Source: Liolophura sinensis | Lineage: Eukaryota > Mollusca > Polyplacophora > Chitonida > Chitonidae | Direction of reading: 5' to 3' | Assembly: GCF_032854445.1 (NCBI RefSeq) | Contig: NC_088295.1 | Span: 83,620,644 to 83,684,643, forward strand | DNA: 64,000 nucleotides | Shown here: positions 40,150-58,200 of the stretch, piece by piece | How positions within the stretch are numbered: the stretch's first letter is position 1 | How the letters are laid out: every line of letters starts with the position of its first letter | The notes under the pieces: model-generated | The model's database searches: none | What the model was told of the DNA's origin: nothing | Seen by the model: only the letters and a program-made list of their open reading frames with translations | Position numbers and translations under genes: made by a program

Positions 40150-40603
40150 TTATCCTGCATGGTGAGTTTATGACGTGCCACTTATTAAGAGCCATATGTG
40201 TGGTAGTTGTTGGTATGTGGTGCTCCCTTCAGATGGAGCCCATCATAAACCTGATGTAAGGGACCAATACAAAGTGTGGTTTACACAGCCTACGTAGGTT
40301 TCAACCACCCATCAACCATACTGACGTCATCATGAATTATAAGAAATTCTTAAGTACAGCCTTCAAACATCAATCAAATTAATTATGAATCTGTGACAAA
40401 TTATGCATGCAATCATCATGTTAAGAGAGATGTGTAACAGAATCGTGATCTACATAGCTGGAGTCGGAATAAGCAAGAAACAAAAATGAACTTTGTGGCC
40501 ATTTTAGAGTATTGGGACATTTATGCTTGAAATATACAGCATTGTGACAGTGAATTGTCTACGAACAATTCCGGGCTAATGTTCTGTGAAAAAGCAAGCT
40601 CCA

Positions 40604-40690
40604 TAGTGGCGCAGCAATGGTATACAGGAGACAGGCTATTGGTATAGGCTGAATATATTCTACTTTGTGTTCAAATCCACACACGTCAGA
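40604..40690 (+). mobile_element. tRNA-like head of a decayed SINE in the HRG1 3' UTR intron
   Basis: An A-box-like tagtggcgcagcaatgg and a B-box-like tgttcaaatccacac, spaced as in a tRNA gene with a long variable region. There is no acceptor stem pairing, so it is not a functional tRNA. Confidence 0.45.
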
Positions 40691-41351
40691 TTATCATTTA
40701 TAAGGTGTATGATAGAAAACATATATATTCACCTTAGAAATACATTGTTCTCACACATGAGCAGTTAAACATGTGGTATGGCTTAGAAATGACTGATACA
40801 GTTTAGGTCTGATTTTATTATGTTAGAGCACGGGGTAAGGCAGACCAAGGAAATCCAGTTTGTGTTTGTTTACTTGACATTTTTATTTGGCATTCATCAT
40901 TACTTATCAAAACATATCGAAACAGTGTCTTGCAGCGAAGCAGTATACTTGTGCAGCAATATTTATGATGCTGCCTCACTGTAGAATTAACAAAGTCCAC
41001 AATATCAGTCATGAAGGCACAGTGGACTGACACAGGGTGTACTGATTAATAAAGTTGCACTATTATATATATGTTTTTGTAAGAACCAAGTCTGGAGTGC
41101 ATATCTTCAAGCTTTAAAAATGTATCCAGTGAAAATCTTCTCTTGATCATACCTGTACATCATAACCCTCATATTTCTTTACTTTGCAGATTCTGGCAGC
41201 CTTGGGTCTGTAGTCAGCAACTTTGAGGTGAACTTCCTATATGGTTTTATGTGAAAATGAAAGGAGATGGTCTGCAAATATGCTGCCACACTGTGACATG
41301 TATATTTAATAACCTGTGAGAAAAAAACAGAGAGCCTGCTGAATCTGCTGA

Positions 41352-41357
41352 AATAAA
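41352..41357 (+). terminator. Polyadenylation signal, HRG1 gene
   Basis: AATAAA followed within 30 bases by a T-rich stretch. It is the first canonical signal after the proposed last exon. Use of later signals, for example near 44488, is possible. Confidence 0.55.
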
Positions 41358-42999
41358 GTCTTATTTTTGATTATATTTTTTTATTGGTTAGCAGGAATCT
41401 GGACATCAAGTTGTGATACATGTTCCACACAAGGGTTAACTTCTACCCATTGTACAGTAAGACAATTCCAAACATTATGTGGGTGTAGGAGCAATGAAAG
41501 ATAATTAGTACATAACTACTATGTAATTATGCCTGAATACTGTGATTGTTAATTAAGTATCTGAAAGTGATATTCTTTGTTTTTCATTGGTTTCATTATG
41601 ATTTCATGACATTATGAAAGATTTTATTGTGATGGCTGTATAAAGGATGTCACACACATTGTCAGTGACCTGTTGTACCTACATGTGCTGTACATGTTAC
41701 CTGTGCATTGATTTAGAATGCTTTCTTGGACATTTTCAAAAGAAATTTAAGTAAAGGAAGATAGTATACTATGTTCTGGTATAAAGGTAAAAGTTTGTTG
41801 TTAGTGTGCTGGATTAGCTAAATTTTGTATTTTTGTTACAAATTCTTAATTTGTGCCTCCTGGAAGAATTGTTTTCCATAAATTCCTCAAAAAAACTTGT
41901 AATAGGCAGAAGGAAAAAGTGTTTCTGAAATTTGAAGAAAATCTCCATGTGTTATCTTTCCAAACCACTTTGCCACCTGAACTTTTAACTGACAACCCAG
42001 AATTTACATATTCATGAAAATCTAAAATATAGCACTAAAATGTGTTCATTTACTTCTATACGACCTGTGACATACAATCATATATGCCATTGATAGCCAT
42101 GAAATACTTTGATAGGTCTATGATATCACAACTAGATGTGAGACACAGTATGTGTTATATGAGCATAAAAATGGACACATCATGCCCAAATGGACACTTT
42201 ATTATCATTTATGACAACTGCGACCTGAATACTGTCTATTATGGATTGTAAGATCTGGGAATGAGGTAGATGGATCCCAGGTAAGACATTCCACTTTAAC
42301 TTTCTACGTTTGAACGTAACCATTAGTAAAGCTATGAGTGAAAAACGAATGAATGCTGCATTCTGGGTGATTGTTTGAACACTGATAACAATCTTAAATA
42401 CCACATAACAAGTTTATGTTCTCACATGTGCCTCGAAAACTAATGGAGTAAACCACCAAGGAGCACAGGCTAGATATTAATTGATTATTGAAGACTGAGT
42501 GATAATTTTGAGATCCTCTGCAATTTCTGCAGCATACTGCGAAGTCTAGCTACCTATAGGACAGTGATATTTCTGTAAATGTGGTAAATTATTTGGATAT
42601 TCTTTGTATATATCATATACATCTGTGATCCGTTATTGTTGCTAGGTACTTGTAACATTGTGTATGATAGAATTTGTTTTTGATTTTTACTACATTAGCC
42701 TTGACAATATGGTTTGATATTTTTTTAAAACAGTGTTGCGATCAACAAGTTTCCAGTGTATAGAGATTCATACTTTATGGTTCCTTATACCTGGAACTGA
42801 CTTCTGTATTGTTACACTGTTACAGTGTATTATACAGGTTATATATAATGTTATTATATGTTTTGAAAATACTTTTACATATTGCATGAGCATTTTTTTT
42901 CTGTATTAGTTTGTTCAGTTGGATTGAGCCAAAATTGTGTGTAAATAGTGGAGTAATTCATAGTACTTGTCATCTGTTGTAATGTATAATGTTACCATA

Positions 43000-43085
43000 G
43001 TGGCCCATTTGTCTTGCAGCACTGTCAGTGGATCTGTGAATGGTGAGGTACCAGGTTCAAATCCATCTGTTGCAGGCTCAGCTGT
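43000..43085 (+). mobile_element. tRNA-like SINE head (uncertain)
   Basis: A good B box ggttcaaatcc at about 43055 with a weak A-box-like tagtggcccatttg upstream. No tRNA fold is convincing. Confidence 0.35.
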
Positions 43086-43746
43086 GGTTTTGAGTCCATA
43101 CATTTATTGGAGGCACTCCAGATTTCTCTACCCATATGTAAAAAATTTCTGAGAGTTGACATCAAACCCCTATGTGATAAATTAATAAATAATAATACAT
43201 AAAACAGGTTTTATTGAGTTTAATATTACGTCAACTGTGGACAGTGGTTATGTCAGTCAAATGAGAGAATTGATATACAGCGTCATGACCCTTAAGGCAT
43301 GCCAGTGCCTGAGACAAATTTGCTAGTCATTCAACAATGTCATGAAATCTCTCTTTGTATCCTCCTTTCAAGTGTCACATCAAAGAGCAGAAATTTAGCA
43401 ATGTGTTTTTTTACCTTTATCTTTTAATGTGACTTGTGTTGTATTAAGTATGTAGAATCGTCTTATATCACTGATAATGATATTCATATCAAGATGGTAT
43501 TTTGTGTAGTTAAAAGACGCAAGATATTGTGCTTTGATTCAGTTTGTTTGAATATCAGTAGGAATATATTGAAACAGATTTCATTGTGCAAGGTTGACTC
43601 ATTTGTACTGCTGCATGTACATATATTATCTGACTATATAGTTACAGGCAGAATTTTAAGCCAGTCTCTGATGCCCTTGAACAAGAGGCTGGTAACGGTG
43701 TATATCTGGACTCCACATACGTGAATGGCAGAAATTGTTTTGTGAG

Positions 43747-43975
43747 CGGGATGTCACTTAGTAAGATGCACGAGGTGCGAGTTCAGTCCCTACATTGAAG
43801 TGAGAATTTGAAAAATTCCCTTCTTAGTCTTCATAAGAGCCCTGGAGACGATAAGTGAACAATGACTATGGTGTGAACTTTGGTGTAGTTCAGTGTTTGT
43901 TGAAGACCTCCTGCAATACATCAGTATGGCATGGAAAAGTCTGTCAGTAACTTGCCAAAGGTTGGTGTTGTGCAC
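43747..43975 (+). mobile_element. Second SINE type, diverged copy
   Basis: A B-box-like gcgagttcagtccctac near 43780 is followed by sequence ending in gtctgtcagtaacttgccaa and aggttggtg, the same central motif as at 27470. It is heavily diverged. Confidence 0.45.
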
Positions 43976-44756
43976 TCATATAAAAGCCTGTCATCACATA
44001 ATTGAAAATGATCTTGAACAGAAATCAATCAGAAATCATTTTCTGTAGTATCACAGTGTTTCTCAACTACAGATACCTGGAAATTGTATATTTTCTCATC
44101 TTGGTAATCTTTACCTTCATATGAGAGACAAACATTACTTATGTCATTTTTATATTAAGTACTTGAAAATGACGTGTATACCAGGCAAAATGTTATTCTG
44201 TGTACAAATTTTTATGAAGATGATTCTATTTTCTCATTCTCTTGCAAATAACACCAGTGGCCACAGTTTTATTAGTTTCATTGAAATTGTAATGGAAGAC
44301 TCAAATTGGGCTGTTATAAATACATGTACAGCACTACATGTATTGAAAAGTAACGTGAAATTATGTGTGTACTCTGGCATTGGAATAATTACCTGTGCGA
44401 ATTTTTAGACATTTGTGTGCCATGCAGAAAGGCTAAACATATGTATTTGGTTGTTCACTTTATATATTTTGCAGTATATCGTTTAAATAATAAATGTACT
44501 TTCAAAACGAAACATGCTTAGAATTATTGTTGATGCATGTACCTAGTACCAGAATGACTCGATTATTTTTGATATTCCTCCTGATGTAATCAGGCATAAC
44601 TTTTCCTGTTGATATAGATTTAATGATTAAATGTGATCAAAATGGATTAGTTTCACTTTTACAGATAGTAGTAGTACCAGTTAGTTAGGGTACGCCAGTA
44701 GGCTACATTAAACGATAGTGCAAATGCCATCAGGCAGTTAACCTTATGACTAAACC

Positions 44757-44951
44757 TTGGTGTTTTACCAATGGGAGGAAACCGAGCAGAGCTCTGGGGA
44801 AACCCGCTTCCATCTGCAGGCAGACCCTGCCACTGAAGACCTCAGAGGAAACCAACATGAGCTGGACTTGAACCCCTAGCGACTGCATTGTTGAGAGGCT
44901 TCCAAGTCCTTTCGCCATGTTGTCACATTAACCACACGACCCTGGAGGCCC
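44757..44951 (-). mobile_element. tRNA-derived SINE, 3' truncated
   Basis: Matches the head and central domain (gggaggaaaccgagcagagc, gctggacttgaac, ggaggcc). The 3' end is mostly missing apart from a short ttggtgttttac. Confidence 0.82.
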
Positions 44952-45606
44952 TCAGCTTACTTGTTGCTGTTTTATGTAGTTATGTTTTTGAACCTATCCA
45001 TACATGTATGCATTCTGTATTGTTTGTTATTTGGATTGCTGTGTGGTTGTTGATTTTAAAACTCAAAAGAGGTCAATTAAACATTTGATGTCATTTCAAG
45101 ATTTTTCTACATTGTACACTGTAACAAACTATTCAAGTTTTAAGATGTAGGCACATTGAGGTTGGCTTTACCCACCTTGCCTGAAGTGTGTTATGGAAAG
45201 GAAAACAATTTTTCTAACATTTTATGATTGATTTTGCTATTGTCCAATTTTTTTTTTTGTCCAAGCCATTTTGTAGGACAACTTGAATGAAATAATGTAC
45301 CCCCTGTATATGGCAGACATTAGTCATGGTTAAAGTGGTTAGATAGACCATGGCTCTCGCCAAATTCTAATTAAGGTTAGTGATTGACACCTTCTTTCTT
45401 TGATGTTATTGTGTATATGAATGTCACGTTGTTTTAACCTTTTCTTATCAATGGGTATTAAATACATGAATTTTACAACAACGTTGTGTGTTCACAGATC
45501 TCTTGGGACTAGGATGAGTAAGGTATACCTTACTATACGCCAGCTGCCATTAAGGTGGTCATGTTATGTTATAGGGATTTTGGCCTTTTGTTTGTCCGTC
45601 TGTATT

Positions 45607-46142
45607 CATGTCCGGGCCATCTCTCCAATTGTTTTCCATGTGCAGTTTTAATATTTCGTGGATACATAGATGCTGAGGTGATAATGTGTCACAACTCACA
45701 TTCATCCAATTCCATGGCTGTTATGGTAACCAAACCAGCATTTTCTGTTGATATACCATGTAGATTTGATTTCGGTTTCTGCAGTTGCCATGGTAACCAA
45801 ATCATCATTTTCTGTAGATATACTATGTAGATTTGATTTCCGTTTCTGCAGTTGCCATGGTAAACCAGATTGCTATTTCATTGATATCTTCCATATAGTT
45901 AGACATGAACTTCTTGTTGGGACTACAACTCCAATTGCTTTGCATACTCAATTTTAATTCTTGGTGGATACTTAGAGGTGGCAATGTATCGGGACTAAAA
46001 TTTATCCATTTGCACCATTGCCATGGTTACCATTTTGCCATCATCCCTACCTATACTAAATAAATAGATATGATTTCGTGTCCGGGCCACAACTCCAGTT
46101 GTTACCCATGTGCAGTTTTAATTTTTGGTGGATACATAGATA
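45607..46142. repeat. Degenerate compound tandem repeat with RFX-box-like palindromes
   Basis: A segment reading ccaattgttttccatgtgca then ttttaat..ttggtggatac recurs at about 45620, 45930 and 46090. Nested inside is a 67-base tandem repeat (45705-45880; ggtaac/ggtaaa at 45725, 45792 and 45859). Its copies centre on GTTGCCATGGTAAC, exact at 45784-45797. The array is ended by a SINE fragment at 46143. Confidence 0.7.
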
Positions 46143-46335
46143 TGACTGCAGCCAGCTTTATGGTGGGAGGAAACTAGACAGGAACGCACAACCATGTGCA
46201 ACCGCATTATTGAAAGGCTCCTGGGTAATTGCGCTGTGCTGGCATACTAACCCCCTCGGCCATGGAGGCCACGAGGTAAATGTTAAGGATGGTATCTGTA
46301 TTATTTATTCATGATTGGTGTTTCATGCCATACTT
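46143..46335 (-). mobile_element. tRNA-derived SINE, internally deleted, plus a separate tail fragment
   Basis: 46143-46273 matches the family from ggccag..tttatggtggga to the head tggaggcc with deletions. 46303-46334 is an isolated 3' end (tttattcatgattggtgttt). They may be two insertions. Confidence 0.7.
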
Positions 46336-46859
46336 TTTGTTGTACAATAACACAGCATGGGCTGAGTCCTGTATTCATGTGTCTCCTACAGGATGGTGAA
46401 CTTTGAAGTACGGACAGGCTACCAATCATGTCACCATGTTTTTGAATAAAAAAAAAATCCTGACCTGTAGTTACTCATCAAAAGAAGAAATTTCTCATTT
46501 CTCCAAATGAGTTAAACTGAAAATGGTTAAGGTAGTACAAGGTAGTAAATATGGGTGAATGCCATGATGAGCTGGTTTAACTGGATGCATCCGACCATTG
46601 CAATTGCAGTGAACCATTTAGGGTGCATGCAGCAAACTCTTCTATGAAAACGTGACCCTGCACGAGAGGAAATGTGACCACAATTCCATATGGCTGCTAC
46701 ACCAAGGTGTGTGCCGAATTTCCTGGTGATTAGAAAAATACATGCTGTTAACTAGCTAAAAAATTCTCATGCCAAACTTTAAGAGTTCGTAAAGTTGGCA
46801 TGCTCCATGCTGGCCAGTCTGTGGCTGTTGCACATGCCAGGAGATGAAGTGGACAGACA

Positions 46860-47370
46860 ATTCAAAACCTGTCTCGTGTATGAAATGGGTATGACATCTG
46901 ATCGCCCCAGGTCAGGACGACACTTTGAGGACAATCAAGTTGTTTTACGACTTCAGTGATGCACTGTTTGAGGTTGCGTAACTACACAGACCATACAAAA
47001 CTACTTGCATGTTAACCATCTTTGTGCACAATGTTTTTTATGTTGGACCAATTCTGACACAGGTAAACTGAAGTGGGCACAATTTCACCTGCACTGGAAC
47101 CAGAGACAATGGAATAGGGTTGTGTTTAGCGGTTATTGACGCCATAGAGTGACCACCCAGATCACCTGGCCTCAATCCCATCAAACACAATGGGATGCTC
47201 TTGGAAGATGTCTTTAGACGTCTATGCCACAATGTTCAAGAGCTGGGCACTATGTTGATACAGCAATGCAGTGTTCACAGGTGTTAAGGGTGAATACGAG
47301 AGGTGGGCATATGCAGTACTGAACAAGCTCCAATGCAGATGGCTAGTCTCTGAAATCCAAAAGTGACTCT
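46860..47370 (+). pseudogene. Tc1/mariner-type transposase remnant
   Basis: Scattered frames resemble Tc1 transposases: SDRPRSGRH near 46897, then KLKWAQFHLHWNQRQWNRVV near 47065, then LNPIKHNGMLLEDVFRRL with HNVQELGTMLIQQ near 47165-47280. The usual VVFSDES reads VVFSGY, and the usual PDLNPIE reads PGLNPIK, so two catalytic acidic positions are lost. The QDNA section between them is deleted. Terminal repeats were not located. Confidence 0.8.
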
Positions 47371-48362
47371 CAATGGCTAATCCTGTTTTAGTGTACCCTC
47401 ATTATGTCCATAAACCAGATTTATCCTCCAAGCAAGGAAACACCAGATCTATATTCAAGGCAACAAACTATCTACACAACCAAGTACACATCGTAACCTC
47501 CATAACTGTACATAATAATACTAAAGTTGACGCATCACCATGTAACTACTAAAGATTCCACAAGCTTCTATACATTCCGGGATCATTATCAGTTTTTACT
47601 TGACAATGATCCTGTCGTGTGGGTCAAAAGCTTGTGCCATTTACATTCTGATGCCTCGACTTCATCATTACATGCATTAAATAATACACCACTGTTTGAA
47701 CGTAAAAATCTTGGACTACAGACCTACAGAGCATTAACAGTGGAACCCCCCTCTCATACTACTGTGCTTTACTTGTACTTGTCAGGGAATAAGAGTAAAT
47801 GTAACTTAACCATAATGTTTAAAATTACCCTGAATAATCATCTACAGGAGTAAAATGTGCTGTATGAAACTCTCAGTCATACTGATGAGGGTTTGCCTTT
47901 CTCTTTGGTGTATACAGCTTCCTGATCCTCATGCAAAGCGCTGTACATGTGGTGATATAACCAGGTCAGCTTCTGGTCTCACCACAGCAAATTTCCCAAA
48001 CTCAAAACTGAGTGATATCTGCACTGTGGCGAGATCAGAAACTTGCCCCAGGTACATCAACACACACACAGAAACTAGGGATAGACTGTGGCCCTTTCCA
48101 CCTTCAATCCACTAGAACTGAGAAGCGTGAGCCATGGACATCAAGTCCAAACATGCCGCTGTGTACGCTGTTCCCTAGTTCAATCCACACTGATAATCCA
48201 CTGCATTCAGATGTAGGAATTTGTCAAAAGTCCTGTCACAAGTTCACCCACCGGAACATCCTTAGGACAGGCCAGGGTTGTGTCTAAGCTTTTGACTATA
48301 CCCCAGGTCACTTTCTGGTCTCATCAGATGAAAAAAAAAAAAAAAAACAGTTCTTTTGAAAC

Positions 48363-49499
48363 ATTTATTTCACTGAGGCAGAAATAACATATTTATAAAT
48401 GAACTCTACACAAGCACATTATCTTGAGAATGTTGAATCAAGTTGGATACAGATCAAAAAACATGAGAATTTCAGAAAAGTACACCTAAATTCTGAAATC
48501 TACCACTTACAGGAAGGTAACAATGACAATAGGAAAATTGATCCATAGTATTACGCCATTCCATGATTTGTACCTCAAACACATTTGCTCAAAACGAAAA
48601 AAAGGTAATTGACAGTTACAACACAAACACCTCAGCTGCAGATCCCCAACCCCTCCCCTCAAAAACACTTTCCAGCCAAGGCAATATCCTTTGAATGTGT
48701 AGTAGCTTTGAGCTAACACACAGCAAAATATATTGTGTACAGTACAAACTTTTAACTGAACTTTTACAGGACCGTACAGTAGTCGCAAGAAGCTAAACTA
48801 AAAAAAAAAAAACATTATGGTAACACAAAAATGCTTAACAAACATATCCTTGGACTTCTGCCAATAAAGCACCCTCCTTCACTTCGCAATGAAGAACAGG
48901 TTTAGTCACAAGTTATCTCCCTTTTCACATATCCAGTTCTTTTACGAAGTCTTTACACTGTTTCATGAAAGTACGCTTCTGTATGAATCCGAAACTTACA
49001 ATTCTACTTTTAAACCCTGCAAATCTACAATTGCCAAAATACAGAGCCACCTTTAAATACAGATAGAGAAATATTAATGAAGAATGAATGCATGATTTAG
49101 GGCCTCAAATCCCATTTAATAAACGTATCCTGTGATTTGAACACATTACAATCCGAATCAAGAAGAGTGTCGCTTCCTCCGGGTCTACAAGAAGTATAAG
49201 TAGACATGCGCACGGTATCTCTTTGATCCACTGTTACATCGTAAACCATGGAAAACTTTATGAACAGGCAAATTCCAGGAATACAGCCTCCCAACCATCA
49301 GAGATTCCTGTCATCTGCCCCAGAATTCATCAATCCACATTTGAGGTTACAGGACCCAACAAACCCCAAAGCTTCTCAGCCGTGCTTGGGAATACAGAAT
49401 GGGTCACTCCTACCATCAGGAGTGGGTGTGTATAAGTTTTTACAATGTACAGATAGTCTTGACCATGATGAATGTGAATGGTTTCTGAACTTCACATTT
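48363..49499 (-). other. Probable 3' UTR of the HP1 gene with polyadenylation signal
   Basis: Downstream of the HP1 stop codon on the - strand, the first canonical AATAAA is at 48368-48363. It is followed by an 18-base T-run (an A-run on the + strand, 48330-48347) that could act as the U-rich downstream element. This gives a UTR of about 1.1 kb. The whole stretch lacks recognisable coding sequence. Confidence 0.5.
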
Positions 49500-55250
<5,751 letters not shown>

Positions 55251-58200
55251 GTTTGATGCCCTGTGGACACCACATGAATATCAACACATACCATTTATAG
55301 GCAACACTTTCCAAGGCTTATAATCTGCGGCACTGCTACAAGTGTATGTAAAAGTACAACGAAAGGAAAGGTTTTACTAGGTCTCAATAGTGCAGACTAA
55401 TTAAGTTAAACTTTTGTATATTTATGACATAAAACACAGTTTTATTCATCAACAAAGATGTTTATTTTACAATTTGTGTCGGAATTGAAATTCCTAACCT
55501 AAAAATATACTTGGCAGGTTTAGAGCCACTTTCCTTTTAAATGTATATCCTACTATGTACCTTGGTTAAAAGTGCAAAAAAAACATGAATAATTTGACAC
55601 ACTGTGAACAATAATTCTCTCATCTCATTAACACTTGATGCTTGTCTGATCACATTACAGCTATTATTTGTATATATTCCACACAGATGTTGAATTTCAG
55701 TGTTATTTTCTAAATCAGCTAGTCAATCAACTTGAAAAAGACACAAACCATTATGCTAGTAGACAGATTAACACTCAAACCACCTGGCAGACTGCATCAC
55801 GCTGCTCCAAATAGATCAAACCCGTTAAATGCTTTGACTATAGAATTCTCTCACAGTAGGTGTTCTCAACATGACCACTGCACCTGCCTCATAAGTGCAG
55901 GGATTTATATTCCATTAAGTTATTAACGGTCATTCATTTTTGGCAAGTTTTGTCATTGTCCTAACTCAGGAAGGGATCTTCACAGTTTGAGAAGTAAAGT
56001 GTTCAAAACCACATGTATAAACAATGAAATTAGAAAAAGCATAGGAGCCTCTGACATCTGTCATTTGTCAATGCCATACACTCGTCAGAAGTGAGACAAG
56101 CTGTGACTGGGCTCAGGAAGAAAAATTCATTCTCTCACCAAACTGAAATCAAACCTAGTCAGAACATGCATTTAACATTACTATCTGTTTTTTGTTTTAG
56201 TCCTGCTGCATGCCTATTATAGCTGTGAGGTCTTCCCATAATGCTAAACCATCACTGTGAATTTATATAAATTACATCAACACATTTAATAAGAAAATCT
56301 AAGCAGGGCTTTGAAAATTTCTACACATTTGAAAACGAAAGCAGCTGTCAGACCAGCCAAAGTTAAAAAAAAAAAATGGTTTGGAATTTCACATGAAAAT
56401 TCAATACTCTACAAATGCAGAACCTGGAGTGCCCTTTTGTAACACCAAAACATATATATATATGTATACATGTATATACAACGATCGGAACAATTTTCTG
56501 TTCTTATTTCTGTTCTCACTTTCGATTGCTGAGTGGTCCAAGTGCCTGGCCAGCCTCAGTCATTGTTCTCTTGGTTTATTCAATAGCTCCCAAAACAGGA
56601 GTTGAGTCACTCATCAGTTCTGTGAAGATACCTGTTGAGGAAGGGTATCTAATGCCAGCATACATTCAATCAGAGTCTCCCATTAGACCAAATGAAAAGT
56701 ATTTTTTTTAAAAATGAGTTTTAATAATTTAATTTTAATTTACATTAAGATTTTGTGTTGATACATTTGATTGCCTACTGGGAAGAATCTCCTGAGAGAA
56801 CACAGCAAGCAATGCATAAATTAGAGAAACTGAAAAGAGAACACCAGTAACATTTAACAATTCCACCATATAGCTAGACTCTACCTTTCTGTGTTCTAGT
56901 CAAATACCAGTCACTTACCAAACAGGATATTACCCAAAGCTTGGGAATTAACTGCATCTTTAGACTAGAAATACTAACGCCATCAGTTAATTCACATTCC
57001 TTCACGTCAACTCGACATTTGGCAATAGCTGATTCTGGGTGCAACAAAGGCAGATGAATGCAGACATTCAATAGTTTTTTTAGAAACCTCTACCTTACAA
57101 TCATCTATGAAATGCAGATGGATCAGCATTTGACATTTTCTTGGAAATCCACAATCTACAATTTCCAATGGCTAAGCTACCTATTAAACTCAGGGCTGGC
57201 TGAAGCTTTTGTGTGAAGATCGTTTCAGTATGCATAAATGAATCGGATTTAGAAAAGCACAGTTTTCAAGCTTTCCTGGTCTATTTTTTGGAGAAGGGTG
57301 AAAAAGAATGTGATTGCAATTGCTCTCATGCAGAAAAATGAATTTAATAAACCAGTGAAAAATGATTTCCAAGGTCTGGGCTCCCTTTCCAAAAAAAAAT
57401 CAGGTTTCTCGTAACCTTTTCACGGATTAACTGGTCTGCAAAGCGATGCCATTTGCAAAGAATAAATGATTTACATTTCATGGAAGTGGACCCAGTCCTC
57501 CCTACTCTGTTCCTGTTCAGTGCAACCCACTAAATCTACCTCAAACTACACTAAATGATAACATTTCATATAGTTCTCATCTTGAAGCTGTTCCAGAACG
57601 TGTTTGAAGATGTATAAACTTTGAAGATATTTTGAGGTGTTACCTGTACTTTATTTACATATATCTTAGCATAGATGCATTGAAACACCGGTGCATATAT
57701 ATAGGACATATATAGTTATATTACTTTATCAGTTTTACACTAATAATTGCTGTAAAAAGGCTACATCTTCTCTGCATTTGTTCCTGAATTTAACAGTTAG
57801 CCCAAGGAAATATAGTTGCGGAATGTAACTTTGAAACTGAGCAATGCAGTTGCCAGAGTTACAGAGAGAAACAGTCCCAAATGTGTCAAATTGACAGTAA
57901 GAAACAGTTGTCTCTCCTCATACCAGCATTAAATCTTCCCCAGCATACATCCATGTCAACTGCATATTTCTACAAATTAACAAGCCTGTTTTTTGGTTGA
58001 CCTAACCAAAACTAATTCATGGCAATAAAACAAAGTAAAAACTAGAGCCCAAGGGCTGTGAAATGGGTCTTTTGCTATTCTTCAATTTTCATTTTTCTTG
58101 TAATGACCAATTGTCTCCTAGTACAATGGATTGGTCTTCTAAGCCCACAAAGGGCCTGTCACTTATTCTGTCTGTAATAAAGGATTTTGACATGACTTTA

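Larger units (their letters stand above)
40150..41375 (+). other. 3' UTR of the HRG1 gene with a probable UTR intron
   Basis: Twelve bases after the TGA stop a good splice donor (catg|gtgagt) starts at 40162. A matching acceptor (tttactttgcag) ends at 41189, followed by a short exon with an AATAAA. A junction this close to the stop codon would not be expected to trigger nonsense-mediated decay. The proposed 1028-bp intron holds a degenerate tRNA-derived repeat. Transcript evidence would be needed to prove the splice. Confidence 0.55.
41376..48362. other. Interval between the HRG1 and HP1 3' ends, repeats only
   Basis: The two genes converge on this interval. It holds decayed SINEs, the compound tandem repeat and a Tc1 remnant. 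No coding exon was recognised. Confidence 0.5.

Noticed and set aside
40604-40690. tRNA gene (A and B boxes present)
   Set aside because: No acceptor stem or anticodon arm can be folded; it is better explained as a decayed SINE head.
47038-47232. - strand frame over the Tc1 region
   Set aside because: Shadow of the + strand transposase remnant.
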